DNA of 23,159 bases, taken from the NCBI GenBank assembly GCA_002372325.1, contig DFFT01000080.1, positions 1 through 23,159 on the forward strand, written 5' to 3'. The stretch comes from Succinivibrionaceae bacterium UBA3769. Its GTDB lineage: Bacteria; Pseudomonadota; Gammaproteobacteria; Enterobacterales; Succinivibrionaceae. Position numbers and translations under genes: made by a program. Below the pieces are notes generated by a model, which had not been told where the DNA came from, ran no database searches, and was given only the letters and a program-made list of their open reading frames with translations. The first letter of the stretch is position 1. Each line of letters begins with the position of its first letter. Positions 14,790 through 22,537 of the stretch are shown one piece after another.

Positions 14790-16340
14790 CTATACCTTTA
14801 CTTCCCAATATCCATCCTTATGGGAACCATGGCGTACAATAAGCCCCTGTTCTTTGATTTTTTGGATATTGTATTCAACACTTCTGCTCGATATGCCTAT
14901 CTGTCTGGCAAGTGATTCAGCAGTCAGTGTTGAATTTTCTTTTAACAGCCCCACAATTTTCTTCTGGGTGCTGTTCAGTTGTTCAAGCTGATTATTTTGT
15001 TTGTTATCATTTTCTTCTGGGGGAAGAACTTGAACTGTTTCCGAAGTTCTTCCGAAATTATTCCGAAGTTTATCCGAAGTTTTTCCGAAGTTATTCCGAA
15101 ATTCCTCCGAAGTTTCTCCGATGCTATTCCGAGGTTTCTCCGAAGTTTTACTACCTGTTTGATGTTCATCATTCAAAGCCGTCTTTCGGAAAAGATTCAC
15201 CCGAAAAGCGATAGACGAATCAATAAACTCGGGAGGAGGAAGGTTAAAATCTGCAGCAAGGGACTTTATTCTGCGAAGGCCGGTTCCCCAAGATTCTATA
15301 AGGCCCATCTGACAAAAAACGTTCGCAATGATACGGTTTCGTAATGTTGAATGCCCCTCCAACGCTTGTTCAATGGTTAAGCCTTTATATAATCCTCCGG
15401 GGGAAGTAACCTCCAGGCGATCATCGTACACTGCTACCTGAACAGAGGACGGTTCGTTATAGTTACGATGACAATGAGCATTGACTATCATTTCCCTGAT
15501 GGCATCAACCGGAAGTTCGTATGATTCTACTCGGCGAATACCTCTGATTTCTGCTCCGAGTCTGATGTTTCTCAACACAAACATTACGGCCTCCTCTATC
15601 TGTCCATAAAGAGGCCCGGTATACTCCCGCTTATCAAGAAAAACCACTCGGTCGGTGCCCTTGAAAACCGCGCACTGGGTTTTGGCCAGCTGAAAAAACT
15701 CTGAAGTCAGAAGAGCAAAGGCATTGGAGGCTGTGCAGCCATCACTGTTTTTGGTAATAAGCTTCCAGTTTTCAAGATTTGTTTCCGTAACTTCCGGCAG
15801 GTCTTTTCTGTTCTTTAGTTCCTTTCTGTACCGGTTCATGTCTTTGCAGAGCTTTTCAATTGCTTCTCTGGTGACTTTAAATCCTATGCAGGGAAGCGCG
15901 TCCCAGGAAATATTGGCTCCTTCCAATTCAAGATCCTTGATTGTCTCGGGGTGCGCCGGTCGTGTTGTCCCTCCGACACGTACATACGTTCCGGCCTCTT
16001 TTCCCTTGGATTTCAGATAGTAAGGCCTTTGCGTTCCCGGAGATACCGTGACGACAATGAGATTCTTTCCATCGGCAGTACACGGTTCAATGTCAGGAAC
16101 AATAGCGGGTTCGCAGGAATGATAAATCGCTGCCGCTATGCTGTCCATCACCTGAAAAAGGATTTCATCATCAATTCCGACAATTCTGTTTGTGCCATCA
16201 GCAATGCCGAAAACAATTTTGCCCCCCTGGGAATTAGCGAAAGCAACAACGGTTCTCGTATATCTATCAGAGTTACTTGGCAGCTTTTCCTTGTACTCGA
16301 TATTCTTAGACTCACCGTGAAGGAGTTCTTCTATGTTCAT
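14790..16340 (-). CDS. AlbA_2 (Schlafen-type) domain protein with C-terminal winged helix
   Basis: The 516-residue protein begins with an AlbA_2/AAA_4 domain: E-S-K-N-I-E-Y-K-E-K-L, then F-A-N-S-Q-G-G-K-I-V-F-G-I-A-D, and Y-Y-L-K-S-K-G...Y-V-R-V-G-G-T-T near 100-125. A GHKL-like C-terminal region often annotated 'ATP-dependent DNA helicase RecG-like' follows: A-I-R-E-M-I-V-N-A-H-C-H-R-N-Y, then R-L-E-V-T-S-P-G-G-L. A low-complexity linker (about 395-440) holds tandem 11-residue repeats, and residues 455-516 form a winged helix. Such proteins are usually transcriptional regulators or defence-associated. The start has M-N-I-E-E-L-L directly before the domain, so no extension is needed. It lies inside the segment bracketed by the long direct repeats. 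Confidence 0.85.
   Translation of the reverse strand: MNIEELLHGESKNIEYKEKLPSNSDRYTRTVVAFANSQGGKIVFGIADGTNRIVGIDDEILFQVMDSIAAAIYHSCEPAIVPDIEPCTADGKNLIVVTVSPGTQRPYYLKSKGKEAGTYVRVGGTTRPAHPETIKDLELEGANISWDALPCIGFKVTREAIEKLCKDMNRYRKELKNRKDLPEVTETNLENWKLITKNSDGCTASNAFALLTSEFFQLAKTQCAVFKGTDRVVFLDKREYTGPLYGQIEEAVMFVLRNIRLGAEIRGIRRVESYELPVDAIREMIVNAHCHRNYNEPSSVQVAVYDDRLEVTSPGGLYKGLTIEQALEGHSTLRNRIIANVFCQMGLIESWGTGLRRIKSLAADFNLPPPEFIDSSIAFRVNLFRKTALNDEHQTGSKTSEKPRNSIGETSEEFRNNFGKTSDKLRNNFGRTSETVQVLPPEENDNKQNNQLEQLNSTQKKIVGLLKENSTLTAESLARQIGISSRSVEYNIQKIKEQGLIVRHGSHKDGYWEVKV
15041..15149. repeat. 33-bp tandem repeats encoding 11-residue units
   Basis: TCCGAAGTT-like blocks recur about every 16-17 bases, giving roughly three 33-base units. 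In the minus-strand protein they read T-S-E-K-P-R-N-S-I-G-E, T-S-E-E-F-R-N-N-F-G-K, T-S-D-K-L-R-N-N-F-G-R and a partial T-S-E. Unit length keeps the frame, so copy number can change without disrupting the gene. Confidence 0.9.
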
Positions 16341-16590
16341 GATCGTAAAGCCTTATTTGATTTGATCTTAGCGAGCGCATCCGGGAATCTGGCGTGGTTA
16401 ACCTTTACACCATCGTCCGGATTCAGTACCATCATCGATCTGGGAGGTACCAGATCTTTTCTTCACAGATACGAAGTGCTTTAACCTTAGTGAGAAGCAG
16501 TCGGTCGGCAAGTCAGTATCCGAAGTGCAGAAAAGATATGCCACGGTTAATGGTGTTTATGAAAAGTATCCAGACTGGCTTACCCCGGCT

Positions 16591-16820
16591 GCCATGGCAT
16601 ACGAAAAGCACCCGAATTTTCATCAAATGATCGTCCAGAATTGCCGGATATTGCCCATTTCTGCAAGGTTTGCCGGTTCTCAAACGGATGCATGTCTGCC
16701 AATACGTAACATTAACACAAACGGCAAAAATAGCCAAAATACTGCCTTTTGTGTACACGAAAAGTAGTCAAATCGTAGTCAAAATCCGGAGGCTGACTAC
16801 TCGGATACTTTTAATACGCT
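16591..16820. repeat. Long direct repeat, copy B, with phosphatase gene remnant
   Basis: Second copy of 12870-13095. On the minus strand it starts a frame M-K-I-R-V-L-F-V-C-H-G (ATG at 16621-16623), equal to the phosphatase N-terminus M-T-I-R-V-L-F-V-C-H-G. It then leaves the family at once (S-R-G-K-P-V-W), before the catalytic Arg loop is complete. The gene copy is therefore dead while the upstream region is well kept. Copies A and B bracket the DUF1016 and AlbA_2 genes (about 3.5 kb). Confidence 0.85.
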
Positions 16821-16908
16821 GGGGTGATGTTATATGTAGGATGCCATGACAACATTCATTGCATACACACAAACGCAAGGCTATTAACAGATCGTTTCAA
16901 TACCGACA

Positions 16909-17427
16909 TTAGTCTGAATCTATATGCAGACGGTATTTTCCGCAGTGCAGGCAACGAAACAGATAGCCTGTTACACTGCCATTTTTGGTAAGGTATTCAT
17001 TTATATCCTCAATAGAATAACCATCAGGCCAGTGTTCAATGTAATCGTTAAGAACCTGATCTTTTATTCCCAGTTCATCCAGTTCTTTGATTCCGACAGG
17101 GCCAAGATATTCGCAGTAATCATCACAGCATGACAGCCAAAATTCACCCTGCCATGACATATAACCAGGGGTTCTTTGAAAAAGTTCTTCAGTTTTTTGC
17201 GGATCGGAAACATGTTCAGCATCCTGAACAAAGCTGGCGTCAAATTTTTCTGCAGCCTTTCCATTATGAATGCATTCAAGACAGATGCAGTCAAGATCAT
17301 CTTCAGCGTAAACATTCTCAATGTACTTTGTTACCTCCTTTCCGCAGCAGTTACAGATAGCTTTTCCATGTTTCAGAATTTCGTCGGTATTTATGTTTGG
17401 GTGATACTTAAACTTTATTCGTTTCAT
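16909..17427 (-). CDS. CbrC family protein (UPF0167)
   Basis: The 172-residue cysteine-rich protein resembles CbrC of Escherichia coli, linked genetically to colicin E2 tolerance. Paired cysteines, C-N-C-C-G-K-E-V near 25, C-I-C-L-E-C near 50 and C-L-H-C-G-K-Y-R-L-H near 158, suggest zinc binding. F-W-L-S-C-C-D-D-Y-C-E-Y-L-G-P-V-G near 95 matches the conserved core. The start M-K-R-I-K-F-K-Y-H-P fits the family start, which normally reads F-x-Y-x-P within the first ten residues. The biochemical role is unknown. It sits alone between copy B of the long repeat and the AAA-ATPase-like gene, in A+T-rich DNA suggesting transfer. Confidence 0.75.
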   Translation of the reverse strand: MKRIKFKYHPNINTDEILKHGKAICNCCGKEVTKYIENVYAEDDLDCICLECIHNGKAAEKFDASFVQDAEHVSDPQKTEELFQRTPGYMSWQGEFWLSCCDDYCEYLGPVGIKELDELGIKDQVLNDYIEHWPDGYSIEDINEYLTKNGSVTGYLFRCLHCGKYRLHIDSD

Positions 17428-17619
17428 GATTTTTTCCTTTTTAAAACAGCTTACGATTCGTCGTATGTCGTTTAGCGGTTACTTATGCTTTACGATAGTG
17501 AGAAATATGAGAATCCTCAATTTTCCCGATAACATCCATTTTGGGCTTCACTTACTCATGCTCTTTTCTAAGCTCTTCATCTGCTCGTTGAGCATATCGT
17601 TGATATGTTATTGGCATAA

Positions 17620-19416
17620 TTACCCGCAGTGCACACACTCAGAACCAACAAATACCATGGCGTAGGCCTTAATCTGTCTGTCCCTGAACTCAATAGCAGA
17701 CTTGTATCTTTGAACCTGAGCCGTTGCGTCCTTTATAGTATTTTGAATTTTGGCTTCCGTGGCATCAGTCTTGGTGACGTATTTAAGCTCAATGAGATAA
17801 ATACATTCGTTTTCCTGACCTACATTTACGGTAATCACCAGATCAGCAAATTTCTCTCCGTCCCCGACTACCCGAAGTGATTTCTGCATTTCTGAAAACA
17901 CCGCGTCCATGGAATCCAGCTTGGTGAAGAGTGTCAGATTAAGAGCCATTTCACTCATGTGAGTCAGTACCTGATTGGTGAAAATTCTGCTCAGAAATTC
18001 AGTGCATGATGATGCGAATGAACTGATGTCATCCTGAACATTCAGCAGTGCCGATATATCAAGCACGGAATCAGAGAACACTTTGCTCGGTTTTAATCGC
18101 AGGTCTGCAGTGCACTGCGCAAAGAGCTTTGACATGAAAAGATTCGGAATCTTAAGAGCCAGTCTGCCTATTCGTGAGAGTGCTTTATCAATGGTGAGAT
18201 AGCCGAGGTAGTAGAGCATTGACAGAAGCTGAATACGATCATATTTGGCTGTTTTATTAAGGTTGATATTTTCCGTCAAATCCTTAATGAAAAATCTGTT
18301 ATCACTCAAATAGGTATTGATAATCGCATCTGCAAGTCCGGGTTCGGCAATTTCAAACAGTTGCTTCAATTTGTAACCATCATGGTCTGATGCGGGGTCC
18401 AGATAATCCTCCGGTGGGAGAAACTCACCTGCCAGACGCATTTCGTCAAGATAGTACAGACACATGGATGAATTGAACACCGTGTGTTCTGCCTGATGAC
18501 TGAAACAATAGCCATCATACACTGGTTTCATTCTGGCAATGATTTCCTCAACACTTACTCCAATCTGTTCGATGTCAACGAGCTTTGGTATCAATTCTGT
18601 TAGTTCTTCTCCTGTGAAGCCTGCATAATCGTTAAAACAGGCGCGAGATGTAACATTTCGGGCAATATTAAAACCGGAAGTAAGAGAATCAAGGGATACG
18701 GATGACACTCCGGTAATAAAGGTTTTGGAGATACAATTTGCATTTGCCGCAGCTGCCTTAATGGCGGCATAGAATGCTTTCAGGAATCCGTTATCACCGG
18801 TGATGGTACGAAACAGTTCAATATCCTGTGAAAGGATCTGATTGGCAAAATTATCGTATTCGTCAATCATTACATAGAGTCTGCCATAATTATTGTTCTC
18901 AGATGCGTTAAGACTTAAAACTGCTTTTGCGTAATCGGAATAAGCTGATGCAAAGTTATTAAACAGTGTGACGGAGTCTGACTTATCAAGCTCCTTATAA
19001 TCAAAAGTAAAATCAGGATATCTTCTTTTGAAGTCATCTATGCCGTTTGCAACAGCAGAAAAAAAGCTGTTCAGCATGGCGGTATTGCTTTGGGTGTTAA
19101 CCATGGAAAAGTCAAAATTGATAACATGGTAGGTGTTATGACTGGGAAGGTTTTTCGTATAGATACTCTTTCCGTTAAATATTCCGTCGTATCTGTCTTT
19201 GTATGAGATGTCGTAGAAGCATTTCAGCATCTGGACAAAGGTGCTTTTACCGAATCGTCTCGGGCGCAGCAGAACCGGGTAACGTGGCATGTTTTTACTT
19301 TCCAGTTCTTTAATCACAGCACTTTTATCTGCAAAAGCAAATCCAAGTTCACGGAATGATTCGTAAGCAACCTCACCATACGGAGTGCTTAACAGTTCAA
19401 CCTTATCTTCGCTCAT
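17620..19416 (-). CDS. AAA-ATPase-like / PD-(D/E)XK nuclease domain protein
   Basis: The 598-residue protein has the two-part layout common in gut bacteria (AAA-ATPase_like plus PDDEXK_9). The N-terminal ATPase shows the arginine-rich Walker A-like R-P-R-R-F-G-K-S-T at about 52-60 and Walker B-like Y-V-M-I-D-E-Y-D-N near 180. The C-terminal domain carries F-A-D-L-V-I-T-V then I-Y-L-I-E-L-K-Y, the D...E-x-K nuclease motif, near 535-560. These genes are often multi-copy; a defence or mobile-element role is suspected but not proven. The length is normal and both active sites look complete. The start M-S-E-D-K lies shortly before the conserved Y-G-E-V-A-Y-E-S-F-R-E-L opening. Confidence 0.88.
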   Translation of the reverse strand: MSEDKVELLSTPYGEVAYESFRELGFAFADKSAVIKELESKNMPRYPVLLRPRRFGKSTFVQMLKCFYDISYKDRYDGIFNGKSIYTKNLPSHNTYHVINFDFSMVNTQSNTAMLNSFFSAVANGIDDFKRRYPDFTFDYKELDKSDSVTLFNNFASAYSDYAKAVLSLNASENNNYGRLYVMIDEYDNFANQILSQDIELFRTITGDNGFLKAFYAAIKAAAANANCISKTFITGVSSVSLDSLTSGFNIARNVTSRACFNDYAGFTGEELTELIPKLVDIEQIGVSVEEIIARMKPVYDGYCFSHQAEHTVFNSSMCLYYLDEMRLAGEFLPPEDYLDPASDHDGYKLKQLFEIAEPGLADAIINTYLSDNRFFIKDLTENINLNKTAKYDRIQLLSMLYYLGYLTIDKALSRIGRLALKIPNLFMSKLFAQCTADLRLKPSKVFSDSVLDISALLNVQDDISSFASSCTEFLSRIFTNQVLTHMSEMALNLTLFTKLDSMDAVFSEMQKSLRVVGDGEKFADLVITVNVGQENECIYLIELKYVTKTDATEAKIQNTIKDATAQVQRYKSAIEFRDRQIKAYAMVFVGSECVHCG

Positions 19417-19700
19417 AATGAATCCTTAATCACATCTTCCCAGAAATCTCTGCTAATGAACAAAATCTATGCAGTTCTAATTTATTGCCGATTTGTACCG
19501 AGAATCAGAAAAATGCTTAACACCTTACTGTCAAATATTAAAGGCATTTGCCCTAAATATCAACATCGAAGACCGTTTTGTGGAATGTAATCCACCGTTG
19601 CAGAGAGGTGGTTGTATAAGATTTGGATGAAGATGATTCCGGAAAGGGAAAGCCCATGCCGTAATGGTCATGAGCTTAAGTAGATTAGTAGTGAAATGCG
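19417..19700. other. Intergenic A+T-rich stretch
   Basis: About 280 bases between the AAA-ATPase-like gene and the integrase remnant. No gene, RNA or clear repeat is seen. It may include eroded mobile-element sequence given the remnant next to it, but no family could be read. Confidence 0.4.
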
Positions 19701-20075
19701 TTAGATGTACTTGAACTGACTCTCCATACTGCGCATGGTGTCACGTTCAATGCTATTGATTTCCTTTCTGGCATCCTCGAGCTTTTAAGTCTGATAATCT
19801 CATCCTTGGCATCATCAAGACCGAGGTGAGTGTAGACATCCATGGTTACTGAGATTTCAGAATGTCCCATCAGGTACTGCAGAGTTTTAGGATTCATTCT
19901 AGCTCGGGCCTGATTGCTGCAGTACGTATGGCGGCAGACATGAGGTGTTATTGAAGGCATCTGAATTTTGTAGATGTCGTTGTACCGCTTTACGGCATGC
20001 TGGAACCTGTGCTCCCAGTGCAGAGCCACTTCAGGCATTCCATCCTTATCTCTGATAAGGAATCCGGCATAACCT
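19701..20075 (-). pseudogene. Tyrosine recombinase (integrase) 3' remnant, frameshifted
   Basis: The frame opens right after an in-frame TAA (20076-20078) with A-G-F-L-I-R-D-K-D-G-M-P. It continues through P-H-V-C-R-H-T-Y-C-S-N and L-Q-Y-L-M-G-H-S-E-I-S-V-T-M-D-V-Y-T-H, the R-H-x-x-Y catalytic half of ICE/phage-type integrases (Arg, His, His, Tyr all present). Near 19785-19790 the frame breaks: the family end L-E-D-A-R-K-E-I-N-S-I-E...Q-F-K-Y-I is intact only in another frame, stopping at 19701. The N-terminal arm-binding and core-binding domains and the first catalytic Arg are missing. This is a decayed relic next to the effector pair, marking a past insertion. Confidence 0.9.
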
Positions 20076-20078
20076 TAT

Positions 20079-20102
20079 TACGATTACCTTTTACGATTAC
20101 CT
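20079..20102. repeat. Short direct repeat TTACGATTACC
   Basis: Two exact 11-base copies (20079-20089 and 20092-20102) sit at the truncated 5' border of the integrase remnant, close to the effector gene's 3' end. They could mark a rearrangement junction. Confidence 0.7.
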
Positions 20103-20152
20103 CCGGCAGATCTGTCGGGGCAAAACCGTTTCTACGATCTCCCTTGTTCTGC

Positions 20153-21496
20153 TTACTCAAAGTGTCCTTTCACAAAACCCATATTTAACCCATTCCCATC
20201 GTGGAACACCTTGGCCACATGGCGAAGCTCGGAATGGGTGATGGGAGCGGTGTACAGGTTCGGATCATACTCGTCAGTGGAAATATTATTCCACCACTTG
20301 TCTGAAGCATCTCCAATGGCATCAATGTGTAAAGAGTCTTTATGAATCTTTGACGTGTCGGTTTTACCCTCATGATTGGAGATCTGAAACATCACCGGGG
20401 TCTTTTCCTGTCTGAAGAAATCCAGTCCGATTTTGGAGGTCTGCCGGAAAAAAGCCGAGTTAAGCACCTTCTGAAACATCAAGTACAGACTGGTGCTTGC
20501 TCCCGCTGCTCTTCTGTCTGCGTCTGCAGGATGCACTTTTCTCTCATTAAAATGACCGCTCATAAATTCCTGCACTGCAGCTTTCTTGTCTTCATAGCTT
20601 TCCTTTGAGCCCACGGTTAGCACATAATCCTTCAGCAATGCCGCAACCTTTTCCACATCCCCGGCAACCAGGTCATCACCAAAACCCAGATTTTTCATAA
20701 CAAACTTTTCCAAAGCACGATCCGGATTTTTGGCAAACTCCTGTGCCCAGCCGGTTTTTTTGCCGTTCGGAACCTGCGGCTTAGTGAGATAATTGTAAAG
20801 CTTTCCGATAACATCTGCCCGCTCGGCATTGGCCGTGAGGAAACTGCCCCATTTCTGCAGCTTTGCCAGAGGATACTTAGTTTTGATCTCGTTCAGATCC
20901 CCCACGCGATCAGCGGGTTTTTTTTCCAAGTAATAATCAAAATTACCGGTTTTGATCTTTTCCGTAAAGTCAATAAGGTCATTCTCCGCGCCGGCCTGAT
21001 GGCAGACAATCCCCACAAAGGCATTGTAGTCATCTATGGTAGTAATGTTGTACTGCTTGCCGCCGCTGCCTCCGGCGATGTTGTTATCGCCGTTAATGCC
21101 CTGTTCCCCGTAAAGACGGTTATTGCTAAAACCGTAATGCGCCACTTCCCGATTCTCACCAATTATGCCACGGTTGTCCATGGCCTCCAGAGTTCTTTTC
21201 GTGTTGGCGGCCATAGCATTTTGACGCATAAGCGGCATAAGATAATCCTGAATAGCCCTGGAGGTTGCGGTCTTATTCTGATAGAAGAACCCCTTGAAGG
21301 CCCCCCAGGCATTATCCTGCAATCTTCTGACCTTTACCGTATTATCAGTAAAATGAACACTGTACCTCTTGCCGCCAACGGTAATTTCGGCGTCCTTGTA
21401 CTTGCCTGTTTCGTTGTCGTAAAAATGGCTATAATCCAGATTATCAACTCTGTTTATGTTGCTAATAGACAAGTGCACTAAATTTGAATCGGTCAT
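20153..21496 (-). CDS. Putative T3SS effector of unrecognised family
   Basis: The 447-residue protein has no Sec signal or membrane segment. Its first 20 residues are rich in Ser, Asn and Thr (M-T-D-S-N-L-V-H-L-S-I-S-N-I-N), as in T3SS export signals. It lies 113 bases downstream of a CesT-type chaperone gene on the same strand, the classic chaperone-effector arrangement. Its leader GGGAGATTACGCAAATG is nearly the one before the SctA-like gene. The middle is polar and helical. The C-terminal 90 residues (P-V-M-F-Q-I-S-N-H-E-G-K, K-W-W-N-N, Y-T-A-P-I-T-H-S-E-L-R-H, N-M-G-F-V-K-G-H-F-E) look like a compact domain with several His and Trp, a possible catalytic region, but no known enzyme was recognised. 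Effector status is inference from context. Confidence 0.65.
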   Translation of the reverse strand: MTDSNLVHLSISNINRVDNLDYSHFYDNETGKYKDAEITVGGKRYSVHFTDNTVKVRRLQDNAWGAFKGFFYQNKTATSRAIQDYLMPLMRQNAMAANTKRTLEAMDNRGIIGENREVAHYGFSNNRLYGEQGINGDNNIAGGSGGKQYNITTIDDYNAFVGIVCHQAGAENDLIDFTEKIKTGNFDYYLEKKPADRVGDLNEIKTKYPLAKLQKWGSFLTANAERADVIGKLYNYLTKPQVPNGKKTGWAQEFAKNPDRALEKFVMKNLGFGDDLVAGDVEKVAALLKDYVLTVGSKESYEDKKAAVQEFMSGHFNERKVHPADADRRAAGASTSLYLMFQKVLNSAFFRQTSKIGLDFFRQEKTPVMFQISNHEGKTDTSKIHKDSLHIDAIGDASDKWWNNISTDEYDPNLYTAPITHSELRHVAKVFHDGNGLNMGFVKGHFE

Positions 21497-21609
21497 TTGC
21501 GTAATCTCCCGAAAACTGAACCCTTGTTATGTCTCTCTTATTACTTCACAGCTCTTATTACTTCAACGAAGCAATAACAGCCGGGTTACAGACATTTGCA
21601 AAAAAAAGG

Positions 21610-22107
21610 CTAAATCTCAAGTCCGGAGAATCTGACGTCAGCCGACAGGTAATCATCTCCGACAGGCTCGTCCGGATGGGTAATACGCAGTGTTATCGTG
21701 ATTTGAAACCTGAAAAACTCTTTAACCTGCGTTACAAAATCCTGAGGCGTGAGATCCCTGAAGGGAATGATAAGAAAGGCCTCCAGTCTGCCGGTGGCAG
21801 GATCCCGGCCCACAGCGGGGCCGCCGTTCACCAAAGGAGACAGGGCAAAATTCAGAAGATCCAGCACCAGGGAGTAATCCACGGGATCAGGAAGATCATC
21901 CGCCACCATCCCCACCAGTTCAAACTTTTCCTGCTCGGCATCGAGATGGATAGTGACGGGATTTTCATCCTCCACGGCAACATTGAAGCAGTCATCCTCA
22001 TTGAGAACAACCTCGCCGCCTAAAAACTCTCCCAGAGCCGTAAGACAGGACACGGCCAGAGGCGGGTATTTACGGGACTCTTTGTTTTCGGAATCAAGAG
22101 CATTCAT
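21610..22107 (-). CDS. CesT-type class I T3SS chaperone
   Basis: The 165-residue acidic protein shows the chaperone pattern of helix, strand block and helix. L-T-A-L-G-E-F-L-G near 20-30 is followed by strands V-V-L-N-E-D-D-C-F-N-V-A-V and V-T-I-H-L-D-A-E-Q-E-K-F-E-L-V-G-M-V, a helix Y-S-L-V-L-D-L-L-N-F-A, strands R-L-E-A-F-L-I-I-P-F, and a final helix F-V-T-Q-V-K-E-F-F-R-F. This matches CesT/SycH-like dimers that bind the N-terminal region of effectors. GGAG lies nine bases before the ATG. It precedes the 447-residue putative effector, its likely client. Both are remote from the T3SS core block and next to an integrase relic. Confidence 0.75.
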   Translation of the reverse strand: MNALDSENKESRKYPPLAVSCLTALGEFLGGEVVLNEDDCFNVAVEDENPVTIHLDAEQEKFELVGMVADDLPDPVDYSLVLDLLNFALSPLVNGGPAVGRDPATGRLEAFLIIPFRDLTPQDFVTQVKEFFRFQITITLRITHPDEPVGDDYLSADVRFSGLEI

Positions 22108-22537
22108 TATCGGATCTCCTTAGTGCTTATCAGAAAGTCGCTGATCATTACGGCTCATCAGGGAAACGTACCGTAACTCCCTTATAAATCACATCAACTG
22201 GTACCTGACTCGATGAAAGAGTTGATGATTGGATAGGCATCAAAGTATTGCCCACGTCTGAAACAGAATTTCCACTACCACCAACAAGGTACCCCCATTT
22301 GCGGATGGCAAGGTGGTTCTGCTTGCTTGCCTCCGTTCAGGGGATACCATGTCACAAGGCCTCAACAGGTGTCAAAAGATTAATCCCTGACAGTGTCCTG
22401 CCAAATCCCGTAACAGAATCATTGTACTATCTTATTCAAGGAAAGATCTGATAACGGGATATCCTTCCGAAAGATGTAGGATCTGAATCAGATTTTAATT
22501 GAAATTGCCCAGGGCTATCAGAATGACCGACCCATTG
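22108..22537. other. Region without a convincing gene
   Basis: 430 bases upstream of the chaperone gene. On the minus strand a frame from a TGA near 22370 to TAA at 22148 reads about 70 codons (includes N-H-L-A-I-R-K-W-G-Y and I-Y-K-G-V-T-V-R-F-P-D-E-P). It has no good start or ribosome binding site and may be a mobile-element scrap. The chaperone promoter is expected at the left end. ACCCCCATTT at 22291-22300 recurs at 23150-23159. Confidence 0.4.

Noticed and set aside
16394..16767. Plus-strand frames across the phosphatase remnant
   Set aside because: They arise from the duplicated DNA read on the wrong strand; no family or ribosome binding site is seen.
20153..21496. Similarity of F-Q-I-S-N-H-E-G-K to the ISNH segment remembered from OspC-type ADP-riboxanases
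   Set aside because: The match is about six residues, the catalytic Phe does not align when ISNH is aligned, and there are no ankyrin repeats. It is not enough to assign a family without a profile search.
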